DNA of 64,000 bases. Origin: Acidisoma cellulosilyticum. Lineage in GTDB: Bacteria > Pseudomonadota > Alphaproteobacteria > Acetobacterales > Acetobacteraceae. Positions 9,014 through 16,636 of the stretch are shown one piece after another (position 1 is the stretch's first letter; every line of letters starts with the position of its first letter). The stretch is taken from positions 81,104 to 145,103 of the forward strand of contig NZ_JAESVA010000013.1 in NCBI RefSeq assembly GCF_020621385.1, read 5' to 3'. The notes beneath the pieces were generated by a model. That model ran no database searches, had not been told where the DNA came from, and saw nothing but the letters and a program-made list of their open reading frames with translations. The translations under genes were made by a program, and so were the position numbers.

Positions 9014-9736
9014 ATGACAAAGCCGCTGGTTTTCATCACCGGGGCCAGTGCCGGTATCGGGCAGGCGACGGCCCGGGTTTTTTCCGCCGCCGGCTATCCC
9101 TTGTTGCTGGTTGCCCGGCGCTTGGACCTGATCGAGGCCATGGGCTTGCCGAATACGGTGGCGGTGGCCGCGGATGTGCGCGATTACGACGCCATGGTTG
9201 CGGCCCTGAAACAGGGTGAGGACGCCTTCGGTCCGGTCGACTGCCTGATCAATAACGCCGGCATCGCGCGTCTGGCGCGGCTGGATGAGCAGGACCCGGC
9301 GGAATGGCGCGATCTGATCGACGTCAATTGCATCGGCGTGCTGAACGGCATGCATGCGGTGGCCGGCGGCATGAAGGCGCGACGGCATGGTACCATTATC
9401 AACGTCTCTTCCATCGCCGGACGGAAGGTCTATCCGCATCACGACGTCTATGGTGGCACCAAGCATTTTGTGCATGCCGTTTCGGAAGGTATGCGTCAGA
9501 CCATGTCGGCGCATGATGTGCGCGTCATGGTGATTTCCCCCGGCGTCACCAAATCCGATATCGCGAGCAGCATTACCGACAGGAATGCCTATGAATTCTG
9601 GTCGAAGGGGCGGGACGCCATGGACGGTGGTATCGATGCCGAAATCGTCGGCCGCACTATGCTTTTCGCCTACGAACTGCCGCAGTCGGTGACGATGCAT
9701 GAGATGACGATAACGCCGACGACGCAGACGTTCTAA
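9014..9736 (+). CDS. SDR-family oxidoreductase (YdfG-like)
   Basis: A 240-residue short-chain dehydrogenase. Motifs: FITGASAGIG near the N-terminus, LINNAGIARL (the NNAG motif), NVSSIAGRKVYPHHDVYGGTK with catalytic Ser, Tyr and Lys, and RVMVISPGVTKSD. The pattern is closest to the YdfG/serine-3-dehydrogenase-like branch. An upstream in-frame TTG at 8993 exists, but ATG at 9014 is chosen because GAAGGA at 9001-9006 sits at the right distance and because the Rossmann strand then begins at residue 4. It is a single gene followed by two hairpins. Confidence 0.88.
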   Translation: MTKPLVFITGASAGIGQATARVFSAAGYPLLLVARRLDLIEAMGLPNTVAVAADVRDYDAMVAALKQGEDAFGPVDCLINNAGIARLARLDEQDPAEWRDLIDVNCIGVLNGMHAVAGGMKARRHGTIINVSSIAGRKVYPHHDVYGGTKHFVHAVSEGMRQTMSAHDVRVMVISPGVTKSDIASSITDRNAYEFWSKGRDAMDGGIDAEIVGRTMLFAYELPQSVTMHEMTITPTTQTF

Positions 9737-9744
9737 GACGTAAC

Positions 9745-9774
9745 AAGCTTGCTGAGCGCACGCTTAGCAAGCTT
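9745..9774. terminator. long hairpin after the SDR gene (possible terminator)
   Basis: Arms AAGCTTGCTGAGCG and CGCTTAGCAAGCTT (one G-T wobble) enclose a 2-base loop 9 bases after the SDR stop codon. No T-run follows, so termination would be weak or Rho-aided. A second perfect hairpin (TCAGGATG/CATCCTGA, loop CGACAGT) lies at 9792-9814. The rest of this ~280-base gap holds the promoter at 9924 and no gene. Confidence 0.6.
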
Positions 9775-9923
9775 GGCTGCGCCGATTGTGATCAGGATGC
9801 GACAGTCATCCTGAGCATAAAATGGGCAGGCGGCGCATGTGCGCCCTTCTTTTGTGCCTGACCGGCCCCTTTGTGCGCGCCGATACCGGCCGGGCTCCAT
9901 CCCTGGCCAAGCCGAACCTGCTT

Positions 9924-9939
9924 TGGCACGGGGCTTGCG
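9924..9939 (+). promoter_or_regulatory. sigma-54 (RpoN) -24/-12 promoter of the amide/urea transporter operon
   Basis: TGGCAC-GGGGC-TTGCG matches the sigma-54 consensus TGGCAC-N5-TTGC exactly, with the invariant GG and GC 10 bases apart. The start site should be near 9950, giving a 5' leader of about 65 bases before the substrate-binding protein gene at 10016. Sigma-54 promoters need an enhancer-binding activator; for a nitrogen-compound importer NtrC is the obvious candidate, but no convincing full NtrC box was found. The imperfect palindrome GGCGCA-TG-TGCGCC about 90 bases upstream could be an activator site. Confidence 0.75.
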
Positions 9940-10015
9940 AAAAACGGTTTGAGCGGCCGCAAGGTCGATCCGCTGTTTTGTTTTTTCGCGCCTTTTTCAT
10001 CGCAGGGACATAAGC

Positions 10016-11263
10016 ATGAGCCAATCAACTGGCACCCGTCGCGGCTTTTTGAAGCTGGGTGCCGCCCTGGGCGGAACCGCGCTTTCGACGCCGTTCATCG
10101 CCCGCAACGCGCTCGCCGCCGAGCCGATCAAGGTCGGCTGCCTGCTCGATCAGTCCGGGCCGCTCGGCCTCAGCGGCCAGCCCATGCTGCAGGCGACGCA
10201 ATATGCGGTGAAGGTCATCAATGACCAGGGCGGCCTGCTCGGGCGTCCGCTGCAGCTGGTGGTGTATGATACGCAGTCCAGCATGCAGCTCTATACGCAG
10301 TATGCGCAGCAGCTGGCGCTGAAGGACAAGGTCGCCGTCGTTCACGGCGGCATCACCTCGGCCTCGCGCGAAGCGATCCGCCCGATTTTCGACCGGTTCA
10401 AGACCCTGTATTTCTACAATACCCAGTATGAAGGCGGCGTCTGCGACCGCGACATCTTCTGCACCGGCACCACGCCCGCGCAGACCGTCAGCCATATCGT
10501 GCCTTATGCGCTGAAGAACTGGGGCAAGAAGACCTATATCATCGCGGCCGACTACAATTACGGCCATATCACTGCCAAGTGGATGACGAAATACACGCGT
10601 GAGGGCGGCGGCCAGGTTCTGGAAACCGACTTCTTCCCGCTCGACGTGACCGACTTCTCGGCGACCATCAGCAAGATCCAGCAGGCCAGCCCGGATTTCG
10701 TGCTCTCGCCGCTGGTCGGTGCCAACCATCTCGGCTTCTATCGCCAGTGGGCGGCCGCCGGCATGAAGAGCAAGATCCCCGTCGCGTCCTCGGTCTTCGG
10801 CCTGTCGAACGAGCTGAACTCGATGGATGCGTCCGTGACCGACGGCATCATCTCCGCCTTCGGCTGGTATCCGACCGTGCCGGGCGCCGGTTCCAAGTCC
10901 TTCCTGGACGGTATGACGGCGATGTTCGGCAAGGGTTTGCCGATGCTGAGCGAGCTCGATTCCGCGTCGTATGAAGGCATGATGTTCTGGGCCGAAGGCG
11001 TGAAGAAGGCCGGCACGATCGATCGCCTGCCGGTGATCAAGGCGCTGGAAAGCGGCATCACGATCGACGGGCCCTCGGGCAAGGCGACCATGGACCCCGC
11101 GACCCATCACGTCATCCACAACGCCTATCTCGCCAAGGCCGAGAAGGCGGAATGGGTGATCCAGGACACCTATCCGGCGTCGCCGCCGGCCGATACTGCC
11201 GCCGTCTGCGATCTGATCAAGAACCCGCGCATGGATAAGCAGTTCATCGTCAACGTGGACTGA
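10016..11263 (+). CDS. ABC transporter substrate-binding protein, urea/short-chain amide type (UrtA/FmdD/AmiC-like), Tat-exported
   Basis: The 415-residue precursor carries a twin-arginine signal (TRRGFLKLG, then a hydrophobic stretch ending in ALAAE), so it is exported folded to the periplasm. The mature chain is a type I periplasmic-binding fold of the Peripla_BP_5 kind: KVGCLLDQSGPLGLSGQPM at its start, VVHGGITSASREA, FYNTQYEGGVCDRDIFCTG and ADYNYG, all typical of the UrtA/FmdD/AmiC branch and not of LivJ. It would deliver the substrate to the two permeases encoded next. It is the first gene after the sigma-54 promoter, and a hairpin in the following spacer may raise its mRNA relative to the permease genes. 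The exact ligand (urea, formamide, other amide) cannot be fixed. Confidence 0.85.
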   Translation: MSQSTGTRRGFLKLGAALGGTALSTPFIARNALAAEPIKVGCLLDQSGPLGLSGQPMLQATQYAVKVINDQGGLLGRPLQLVVYDTQSSMQLYTQYAQQLALKDKVAVVHGGITSASREAIRPIFDRFKTLYFYNTQYEGGVCDRDIFCTGTTPAQTVSHIVPYALKNWGKKTYIIAADYNYGHITAKWMTKYTREGGGQVLETDFFPLDVTDFSATISKIQQASPDFVLSPLVGANHLGFYRQWAAAGMKSKIPVASSVFGLSNELNSMDASVTDGIISAFGWYPTVPGAGSKSFLDGMTAMFGKGLPMLSELDSASYEGMMFWAEGVKKAGTIDRLPVIKALESGITIDGPSGKATMDPATHHVIHNAYLAKAEKAEWVIQDTYPASPPADTAAVCDLIKNPRMDKQFIVNVD

Positions 11264-11273
11264 TGTTCCGAAG

Positions 11274-11310
11274 GCGGAAGCGTGCGGAGCTTTGGCTCCC
11301 GCGCTTCCGC
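11274..11310 (+). promoter_or_regulatory. intra-operon hairpin after the binding-protein gene
   Basis: A strong stem (GCGGAAGCG... pairing with ...CGCTTCCGC, inner part CGGAGC/GCTCCC with one bulge) lies between the binding-protein stop and the first permease start. No T-run follows. Such hairpins protect the 3' end of the highly expressed binding-protein mRNA or partly stop transcription. Confidence 0.6.
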
Positions 11311-11358
11311 GTCTTGCATCGCAGTGCATTCGCTTGTTTTGGCTTTAGGAGACGCGGC

Positions 11359-12225
11359 GTGGACCTTTATGGCCTTGTTGGCTTCAATATCCTGGTCGGC
11401 ATTGGCACCATCGCCCTGATCACCGTCGGGCTCGGCGTGATCTACGGCATGATGAAGATCATCAATCTGGCGCATGGCGAATTCATGATGCTCGGCGCCT
11501 ATGCGACCTATGTCGCGACCGCCCATGGCATCAATATCTGGATCGCGATGCTGATCATCGCGCCGGTCTTCGTGGGCCTTGTCGGCCTTGTCGTGGAACG
11601 CTGCCTCATCCGCTTTCTATATGGCCGGATGATCGACACGATGCTTGCCACCTGGGGGCTGAGCCTGGGCCTGATCGGCCTTATGACCAGCATTTTCGGC
11701 AATGATCCGCGCGGCGTTTCGACACCTGTCGGCAGCTTTTCCATCGGCCATTACGCGGCGAGCCTGTACGGCGTCGTCATCATCGTGGTCGCCGTCCTGG
11801 CGCTCGTCGGGCTCTATGCCATGCTGAGCATGACGCGCTACGGCCTGATCGTCCGCGCGACGATGCAGAACCCGAATATGGCAGCCGCCCTCGGCGTGGC
11901 ACCGCCCACGATCTATATGGCGACCTTCGCTCTCGGTGCGGGTCTTGCGGGCCTCGCCGGCGGCGTTCTGGCGCCGATCTCGGGCGTTTCCCCGGTCATG
12001 GGCGCGGCCTTCATCGCCAAAGCCTTCATCACCGTGCTGGGCGGCGGTGCCGCGATCGTCACGGGCACCTCGCTCGCCTCGGGCCTGTTCGGCTTCATCG
12101 ATACCTTCGTCTCCTTCAAATCGACGCCGGTTATCGGCGAGGTGGCGCTGCTTCTCGCCGCCGTCGTCATGATCCGCATCCTGCCGCAAGGCATCACCGG
12201 CCGCTTCCTGCGGCGCAGCCTGTAA
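11359..12225 (+). CDS. branched-chain/urea-type ABC transporter permease 1 (LivH/UrtB-like)
   Basis: An integral membrane permease of 288 residues with about eight hydrophobic segments. Family motifs: YGMMKIINLAHGEFMMLGAY near residue 35, RYGLIVRATMQNPNMAAALGV (the cytoplasmic EAA-like coupling region) and an AFIAKAFITVLGGGAAIVTGT stretch. The open frame extends back to 11263, but GTG at 11359 (VDLYGLVGFN) is chosen because AGGAGA at 11346-11351 sits 7 bases upstream, and the extra 32 residues would be Arg-rich and unlike the family. It pairs with the next permease to form the membrane channel. Confidence 0.88.
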   Translation: MDLYGLVGFNILVGIGTIALITVGLGVIYGMMKIINLAHGEFMMLGAYATYVATAHGINIWIAMLIIAPVFVGLVGLVVERCLIRFLYGRMIDTMLATWGLSLGLIGLMTSIFGNDPRGVSTPVGSFSIGHYAASLYGVVIIVVAVLALVGLYAMLSMTRYGLIVRATMQNPNMAAALGVAPPTIYMATFALGAGLAGLAGGVLAPISGVSPVMGAAFIAKAFITVLGGGAAIVTGTSLASGLFGFIDTFVSFKSTPVIGEVALLLAAVVMIRILPQGITGRFLRRSL

Positions 12226-12236
12226 GGGGGAGTGCG

Positions 12237-13301
12237 ATGATCTTCCGTAAATTGAAGCGCGCCGAGACCTCGGGCGGGATCTGGGGCCCCATCGCGGTCG
12301 TGGTCGCGGGCCTGGTGCTGCTGGTCGGCGCGCCGATGGTGACCGGCACTTTCGGCCTGCTGCAGCTGACCGTTTTCGCGGCGCTCGCGATCTTCGCCCT
12401 GGCGCAGGGGTTCATCTGGGGTTTCGGCGGCATCCTGTGCTTCGGCCAGTCCGCCTTCCTCGGCCTCGGCGGCTATGCCTATGCCGTGGGGGCGCTGAAC
12501 ATGACGGACACGACGGGGGCCGTCGCGCTCGCCATCATCGTGCCGATGCTGTTCGCGGCCCTGCTCGGCTATTTCATGTTCTACGGCCGTATTTCGGACG
12601 CCTATATCGGCGTCATCACGCTGACCGTCGCCATCATCCTGTTCGATCTCTTCAACTCGACCTCGGGCGATATCTATCATATCGGCCAGGCCCCCTTGGG
12701 CGGCTTCAACGGCATCCCTTCGGTGCCGCCGCTGAATATTCCGGGTGATCCGGATGCGCAGCTGGATACGACCGGCCTTTGGTATGCGGCGATGGGGGCG
12801 CTGATCCTCTGCTACATCATGCTGAAATGGATATTGGCGACGCGGTTCGGCCGCGTCGTGGTCGCGATCCGCGAGAATGAGACGCGCGCCCAGCTGCTGG
12901 GCTACGACCCGCGCCTGTTCAAACTGCTGACCTTCGTCATCGGTGCCGGCATTTCCGGCGTGGCAGGCTGCCTCTATACCAATTGGGGCGCCTTCATCAG
13001 CCCGACCGTCTTCAGCCTGACGATGTCGGCCCAGGTCATCATCTACGTGCTGGTCGGCGGCCTTGGCACGCTGGTCGGGCCGATCTTCGGCGCCGTCGGC
13101 ATCCAGTATCTGATCAACCTCGCCGGCGGGCAGCATGTCATCGACCCGAACCTGCTGCTCGGCATCGTGCTGGTGGCCTTCGTGCTGCTGGTGCCGCAGG
13201 GTGTGGTGCCCGTCATCCGCAACGGCTTCCGTCGCCTGATGCCGGTCAAATCGCCAGGACCGGCGCTCACGCCCTCCGTATCGCAGGAGGTCAGCCAATG
13301 A
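12237..13301 (+). CDS. branched-chain/urea-type ABC transporter permease 2 (LivM/UrtC-like)
   Basis: The 354-residue second permease has the LivM/UrtC pattern: LAIFALAQGFIWGFGGILCFGQSAFLGLGGY in the first third, RFGRVVVAIRENETRAQLLGYD as the cytoplasmic coupling loop, and GAGISGVAGCLYTNWGAFISP after it. About nine membrane segments can be seen. It starts at ATG 12237, 11 bases after the first permease, with AGGGGGAG upstream, and its stop overlaps the next start by ATGA. It forms the translocation path with the preceding permease. Confidence 0.9.
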   Translation: MIFRKLKRAETSGGIWGPIAVVVAGLVLLVGAPMVTGTFGLLQLTVFAALAIFALAQGFIWGFGGILCFGQSAFLGLGGYAYAVGALNMTDTTGAVALAIIVPMLFAALLGYFMFYGRISDAYIGVITLTVAIILFDLFNSTSGDIYHIGQAPLGGFNGIPSVPPLNIPGDPDAQLDTTGLWYAAMGALILCYIMLKWILATRFGRVVVAIRENETRAQLLGYDPRLFKLLTFVIGAGISGVAGCLYTNWGAFISPTVFSLTMSAQVIIYVLVGGLGTLVGPIFGAVGIQYLINLAGGQHVIDPNLLLGIVLVAFVLLVPQGVVPVIRNGFRRLMPVKSPGPALTPSVSQEVSQ

Positions 13302-14017
13302 GCGTCCCTCTGCTGGAAGCCGAAAACGTCACCATGCGTTTCGGCGGTGTGGCCGCCGTGCAGGACGTCAATCTCAAGCTGGATGAGGTCGAGCTGCGCT
13401 GCCTGATCGGCCCCAACGGCGCCGGCAAAAGCACCTTCTTCAAGGTCCTGACCGGCCAGCTGCGCCCGACGGAAGGCGTGGTGCGCTTTCGCGGCCAGGA
13501 CATTACCGGCGCGCATCCGCATGTGATCGCGCGGCTCGGCGTCGGCATCAAGACGCAGGTGCCGAATGTCTTCAACGGGCTGACGGTCCGCGAAGGCATC
13601 GGCATCGCGGCCGGGCGCAAGAAGTCCCTGCGTCGCGCGCGGCAGATCGTGGATGAGACGATGGATCTGTTGCAGCTGACGCCGATCGCCGACCGCATGG
13701 TGGGCCAGCTTGCCCATGGTCAGCGGCAATGGGTGGAGATTGCGACCGTGCTGGCGCAGGAGCCGGACCTCATCCTACTCGACGAACCGGCCGCCGGCAT
13801 GACGCATGAGGAAGTGCTGCGCACGGCGGAGCTGATCCGCGAGATCAACAAAAAACAGGCGCTGGTCGTGGTCGAACACGACATGCAGTTCATCCGCATG
13901 ATCGCCAAGACGGTGACGGTCTTCAATCGCGGCAAGATCCTGATCGAAAATCAGGTCGAGGCGGTTCTGGCCGATCCCGGCGTGCGCGACGTCTATCTCG
14001 GAAAGCAGGCCCACTGA
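13298..14017 (+). CDS. ABC transporter ATP-binding protein 1 (LivG/UrtD-like)
   Basis: A 239-residue ATPase with Walker A GPNGAGKST near residue 37, an ABC signature in the degenerate form LAHGQRQWVEIA as usual in UrtD, Walker B LILLDEPAAGM, and the switch histidine in VVVEHDMQFI. The length and the signature fit UrtD rather than LivG. ATG at 13298 follows GGAGGTCAGCCA and overlaps the previous stop codon, so translation is coupled; the much longer open frame upstream belongs to the permease gene in another phase. Its stop overlaps the next start by one base. Confidence 0.9.
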   Translation: MSVPLLEAENVTMRFGGVAAVQDVNLKLDEVELRCLIGPNGAGKSTFFKVLTGQLRPTEGVVRFRGQDITGAHPHVIARLGVGIKTQVPNVFNGLTVREGIGIAAGRKKSLRRARQIVDETMDLLQLTPIADRMVGQLAHGQRQWVEIATVLAQEPDLILLDEPAAGMTHEEVLRTAELIREINKKQALVVVEHDMQFIRMIAKTVTVFNRGKILIENQVEAVLADPGVRDVYLGKQAH

Positions 14018-14718
14018 TGTTGAACGTCACGGATCTCCGCTCCGGCTACGGCCGCATTCCCATTCTCGCCGGTATCAATCTTGACGTGAAAGACGGCGAA
14101 TTCGTCGGCATCCTCGGCCATAACGGCATGGGCAAATCGACGCTGCTGCGCACCTTGATGGGTTATCTGCCCGTGACCGGCGGCGACATCACGTTCGACG
14201 GCAAAAGCCTGAAGGGTCTGTCGCCGACGGCGCGGGCGCGTATGGGCATCGGCTATGTGCCGCAGGGGCGCGAGATTTTTTCCAGCCTCAGCGTCTATGA
14301 AAATCTGCGCATGGGCTGCCTGATGGCGAAGCAGGCGGAGAAGCCGACGATCGATTCCATCCTCGCGGATTTCCCGCGGCTGGAGCGGTTGCTGGAACGG
14401 CCGGGCGGCGCATTGTCCGGTGGCGAGCAGCAATTGCTGGCACTCGCCCGATGCCTGTGCGGCGGTCCGAAATTCATTCTGCTCGACGAGCCGACGGAAG
14501 GCATTCAGCCTTCCATCATCGAGGAGATGATCGAGACTTTGCAGAAGCTGGGACGGGAGCGGAGCCTGACGATTCTGCTGGTCGAGCAGAATCTCAACTT
14601 CATCACCTCGCTGTCCGAGCGGGTGCTGATTCTGCAGAAGGGCCTCATCATCCGCGAAGTGCCGCCGCACGTCGCGAAAGACCGCGCCATGATGGAAGAA
14701 TTTGTCGGCATGGTCTGA
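14017..14718 (+). CDS. ABC transporter ATP-binding protein 2 (LivF/UrtE-like)
   Basis: A 233-residue ATPase: Walker A GHNGMGKST, Q-loop region GYVPQGREIFSSLSVYENL, signature LSGGEQQLLALARCL and Walker B FILLDEPTEGIQPSII. The phrase TEGIQPSII is characteristic of UrtE-type subunits of urea and amide importers. It overlaps the preceding gene as TGATG, and is the last gene of the five-gene transporter unit. A gap of 115 bases with an inverted repeat separates it from the symporter gene, so read-through is possible but not certain. Confidence 0.9.
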   Translation: MLNVTDLRSGYGRIPILAGINLDVKDGEFVGILGHNGMGKSTLLRTLMGYLPVTGGDITFDGKSLKGLSPTARARMGIGYVPQGREIFSSLSVYENLRMGCLMAKQAEKPTIDSILADFPRLERLLERPGGALSGGEQQLLALARCLCGGPKFILLDEPTEGIQPSIIEEMIETLQKLGRERSLTILLVEQNLNFITSLSERVLILQKGLIIREVPPHVAKDRAMMEEFVGMV

Positions 14719-14793
14719 CGCAGGACCGGAGGTCGCGGTTTCTTTAGGAAGGGGCCGTGACTTCGTCTTGTAACGGTTCGGTGATGTGTTAGG

Positions 14794-14820
14794 CTGAAAG
14801 AATTGCGTCATCTCTTTCAG
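14794..14820. promoter_or_regulatory. inverted repeat upstream of the symporter gene
   Basis: CTGAAAGA and TCTTTCAG flank an 11-base spacer, ending 13 bases before the symporter ATG. It could be an operator or an mRNA hairpin just above the ribosome-binding site. No promoter elements could be assigned with confidence. Confidence 0.4.
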
Positions 14821-14833
14821 CAATGGCAGCACC

Positions 14834-16351
14834 ATGATCATTACATTTGGCTTGGTTGCGTTATTTTGTGTGGCGGTCATCATCGTTCTTCAGATGGCCC
14901 ATGTCTCTGACAAATCATTCACCGATTATGCGGTCGCGAACCGCTCCTTCGGGCCCTTCTACCAGGCGATGTCCTTCCTCAATACCTGGTGGCCCGGCGG
15001 CATCTTTCTGGCCATTACCGGCCTTGCCGCCAGCGGCGGCGTCATATCCTTCTATTTCCTGGTCTACAGCCTTCTCACCGTCGTCCTCATGTATGTCATG
15101 GCGGAACGTGTCTGGATCTGGGGCAAGCTGTTCGATCTGAAGACCCAGCCGGATCTTTTTGCGCTGCGGTATAATTCGCATGGCCTTTCGGTGATCGGTG
15201 CCGTCGTTGGCATCATTTCCGGAATCCCCTGGCTGATCCTGGGCTTTAAGGGCTTGGGCGATCTGTTCCAGGCGATGTCCTTCGGCAAGATGGGCGCGAC
15301 CGAGGCGGTGATCGCCGGCGTGCTGCTGATGGTCATCCGTCAGTTCTGGACCATCCGCATGGGGATGCGCGGGGTCATTCTGTCCGACATGCTGCAGGGT
15401 GTGGCAGCCTATATCGGCGGCACGATCATCATCATCAGCCTGATCCTCTGGCTCATCTTCGACCATGGTTTCAGCCTGACGCATCTGCCGGCGGCCAAGG
15501 TGACACTGCCGGGTCTGGGCTCCGGCGTCGGCCCGCTTTACGTCTTCGCGATCATCTTCTCGGGCGCGCTCGGCGGGTGGTGCTGGCCGTCGATCTTCAT
15601 CCGCCTCTATACGGCCAATAGCGTGCGCAGCGTGCAGCGTGCGGGCGCCCTCGGGGCACCGCTGTCCTTCCTCTTCGCGGGCGGCCTCGTCATTCTCGGT
15701 CTGCTCGCGAGCTTCCTGCCGGAAGTGGCCAAGGCCCCGGAAGCCATGTGGTTCACGGTCTGCCAGATGGCGGGCGGTCCCTTCCTGCTCGGCCTCGGCG
15801 GCGTCGTCGTGCTGGCCGCGACCATGGGCAATGTCGACGGCAATATTCAGGCCTCCGGCGCGCAGATCGCCAATGATATCATCGGCGTCTACAAGCCGCT
15901 GAACCACAAGCAGTCGGTCATCATCGCCAAGATCGGCATGCTGGTCGTCACCATCGTCGCCGCCTGGCTCTCGACCATCGCCATTCCGCATCTGTTCATG
16001 CTGGCGATCCTGTCCTACCAGGGCATCATCCAGCTGGCGGTGCCGCAATATCTCGGCGTCTTCTGGAAGCGCGGCAACAAGGCGGGTGCCATCGGCGGCG
16101 TCGTCGTCGGCTTCATCGCGGCGGTGATCCTGCAATCGATCTACCCGACCAGCATCACCTGGGCCTGGGGCCTGACGTCGGGCGTCATCGCGCTCGTGAT
16201 CAACTTCCTGATCTACGCGGCCTGCGCCTACTTCCTGCCGGTGACGGCGGAAGAGACCAAGCGCGTCGACGGATTGTTTGCGCTGACCTCCACCAAAACG
16301 CCCTCTGCCGGCGCCATCGGCGCGCTGGCGCTGAAGCCCCGCCGCGCTTGA
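14834..16351 (+). CDS. sodium:solute symporter family protein
   Basis: A 505-residue membrane protein with about 13 hydrophobic segments in the SSS (LeuT-fold) pattern. The N-terminal part reads DYAVANRSFGPFYQAMSFLNTWWPGG, close to the family's signature of a conserved N-terminal loop followed by the unwound first core helix; later GLGDLFQAMSFGKMGATEA and GNVDGNIQASGAQIANDI fit the Na+-site helix. The next gene encodes a small two-helix DUF3311-like protein that commonly accompanies such symporters. Substrate is not readable; the neighbours suggest an amino alcohol, amine or organic acid. ATG at 14834. Confidence 0.88.
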   Translation: MIITFGLVALFCVAVIIVLQMAHVSDKSFTDYAVANRSFGPFYQAMSFLNTWWPGGIFLAITGLAASGGVISFYFLVYSLLTVVLMYVMAERVWIWGKLFDLKTQPDLFALRYNSHGLSVIGAVVGIISGIPWLILGFKGLGDLFQAMSFGKMGATEAVIAGVLLMVIRQFWTIRMGMRGVILSDMLQGVAAYIGGTIIIISLILWLIFDHGFSLTHLPAAKVTLPGLGSGVGPLYVFAIIFSGALGGWCWPSIFIRLYTANSVRSVQRAGALGAPLSFLFAGGLVILGLLASFLPEVAKAPEAMWFTVCQMAGGPFLLGLGGVVVLAATMGNVDGNIQASGAQIANDIIGVYKPLNHKQSVIIAKIGMLVVTIVAAWLSTIAIPHLFMLAILSYQGIIQLAVPQYLGVFWKRGNKAGAIGGVVVGFIAAVILQSIYPTSITWAWGLTSGVIALVINFLIYAACAYFLPVTAEETKRVDGLFALTSTKTPSAGAIGALALKPRRA

Positions 16352-16402
16352 TTGAGAATCGGGCCTGAGTTTTCACCGCTTTCGGAAAGGTACGCATCTG
16401 CC

Positions 16403-16636
16403 ATGCCTCCCATCACTCCGCGGTCCAGCTTCGTGACCATCTGGTTCATTCTCGATGCCGTGCTCGCCCTCTTTCCGCCCATCTATTGGGCGGCGGGCGG
16501 GCCGACGCCGCTGATCGCCGGCATTCCTTGCTCCATCGTCTATTTCGTTGTGCTGACGGCCTTTATCTGCGGCAGCCTGATCGCCGCCTATATCGATGAC
16601 GAAAAGCGGGGAGCCTTCCGGGTCGCGACACCATGA
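16403..16636 (+). CDS. DUF3311-like small membrane protein (symporter partner)
   Basis: A 77-residue protein with two hydrophobic helices (roughly residues 10-30 and 38-62) and a short charged tail, matching the small DUF3311-type partner encoded next to many SSS transporters. Start ATG at 16403 with GGAAAGG about 12 bases upstream; the open frame runs 17 codons further up but those residues look unlike the family. Its stop overlaps the next gene by ATGA, so it is translated together with the GMC oxidoreductase. Confidence 0.78.
   Translation: MPPITPRSSFVTIWFILDAVLALFPPIYWAAGGPTPLIAGIPCSIVYFVVLTAFICGSLIAAYIDDEKRGAFRVATP

Noticed and set aside
9776..9923. Guanidine-I (ykkC) riboswitch before the amide/urea transporter
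   Set aside because: The conserved ykkC sequence blocks are not seen; the leader after the sigma-54 start is only ~65 bases.
11263..11358. 32-residue N-terminal extension of the first permease
   Set aside because: It would read through the intra-operon hairpin and give an Arg-rich leader; GTG at 11359 has a proper ribosome-binding site.
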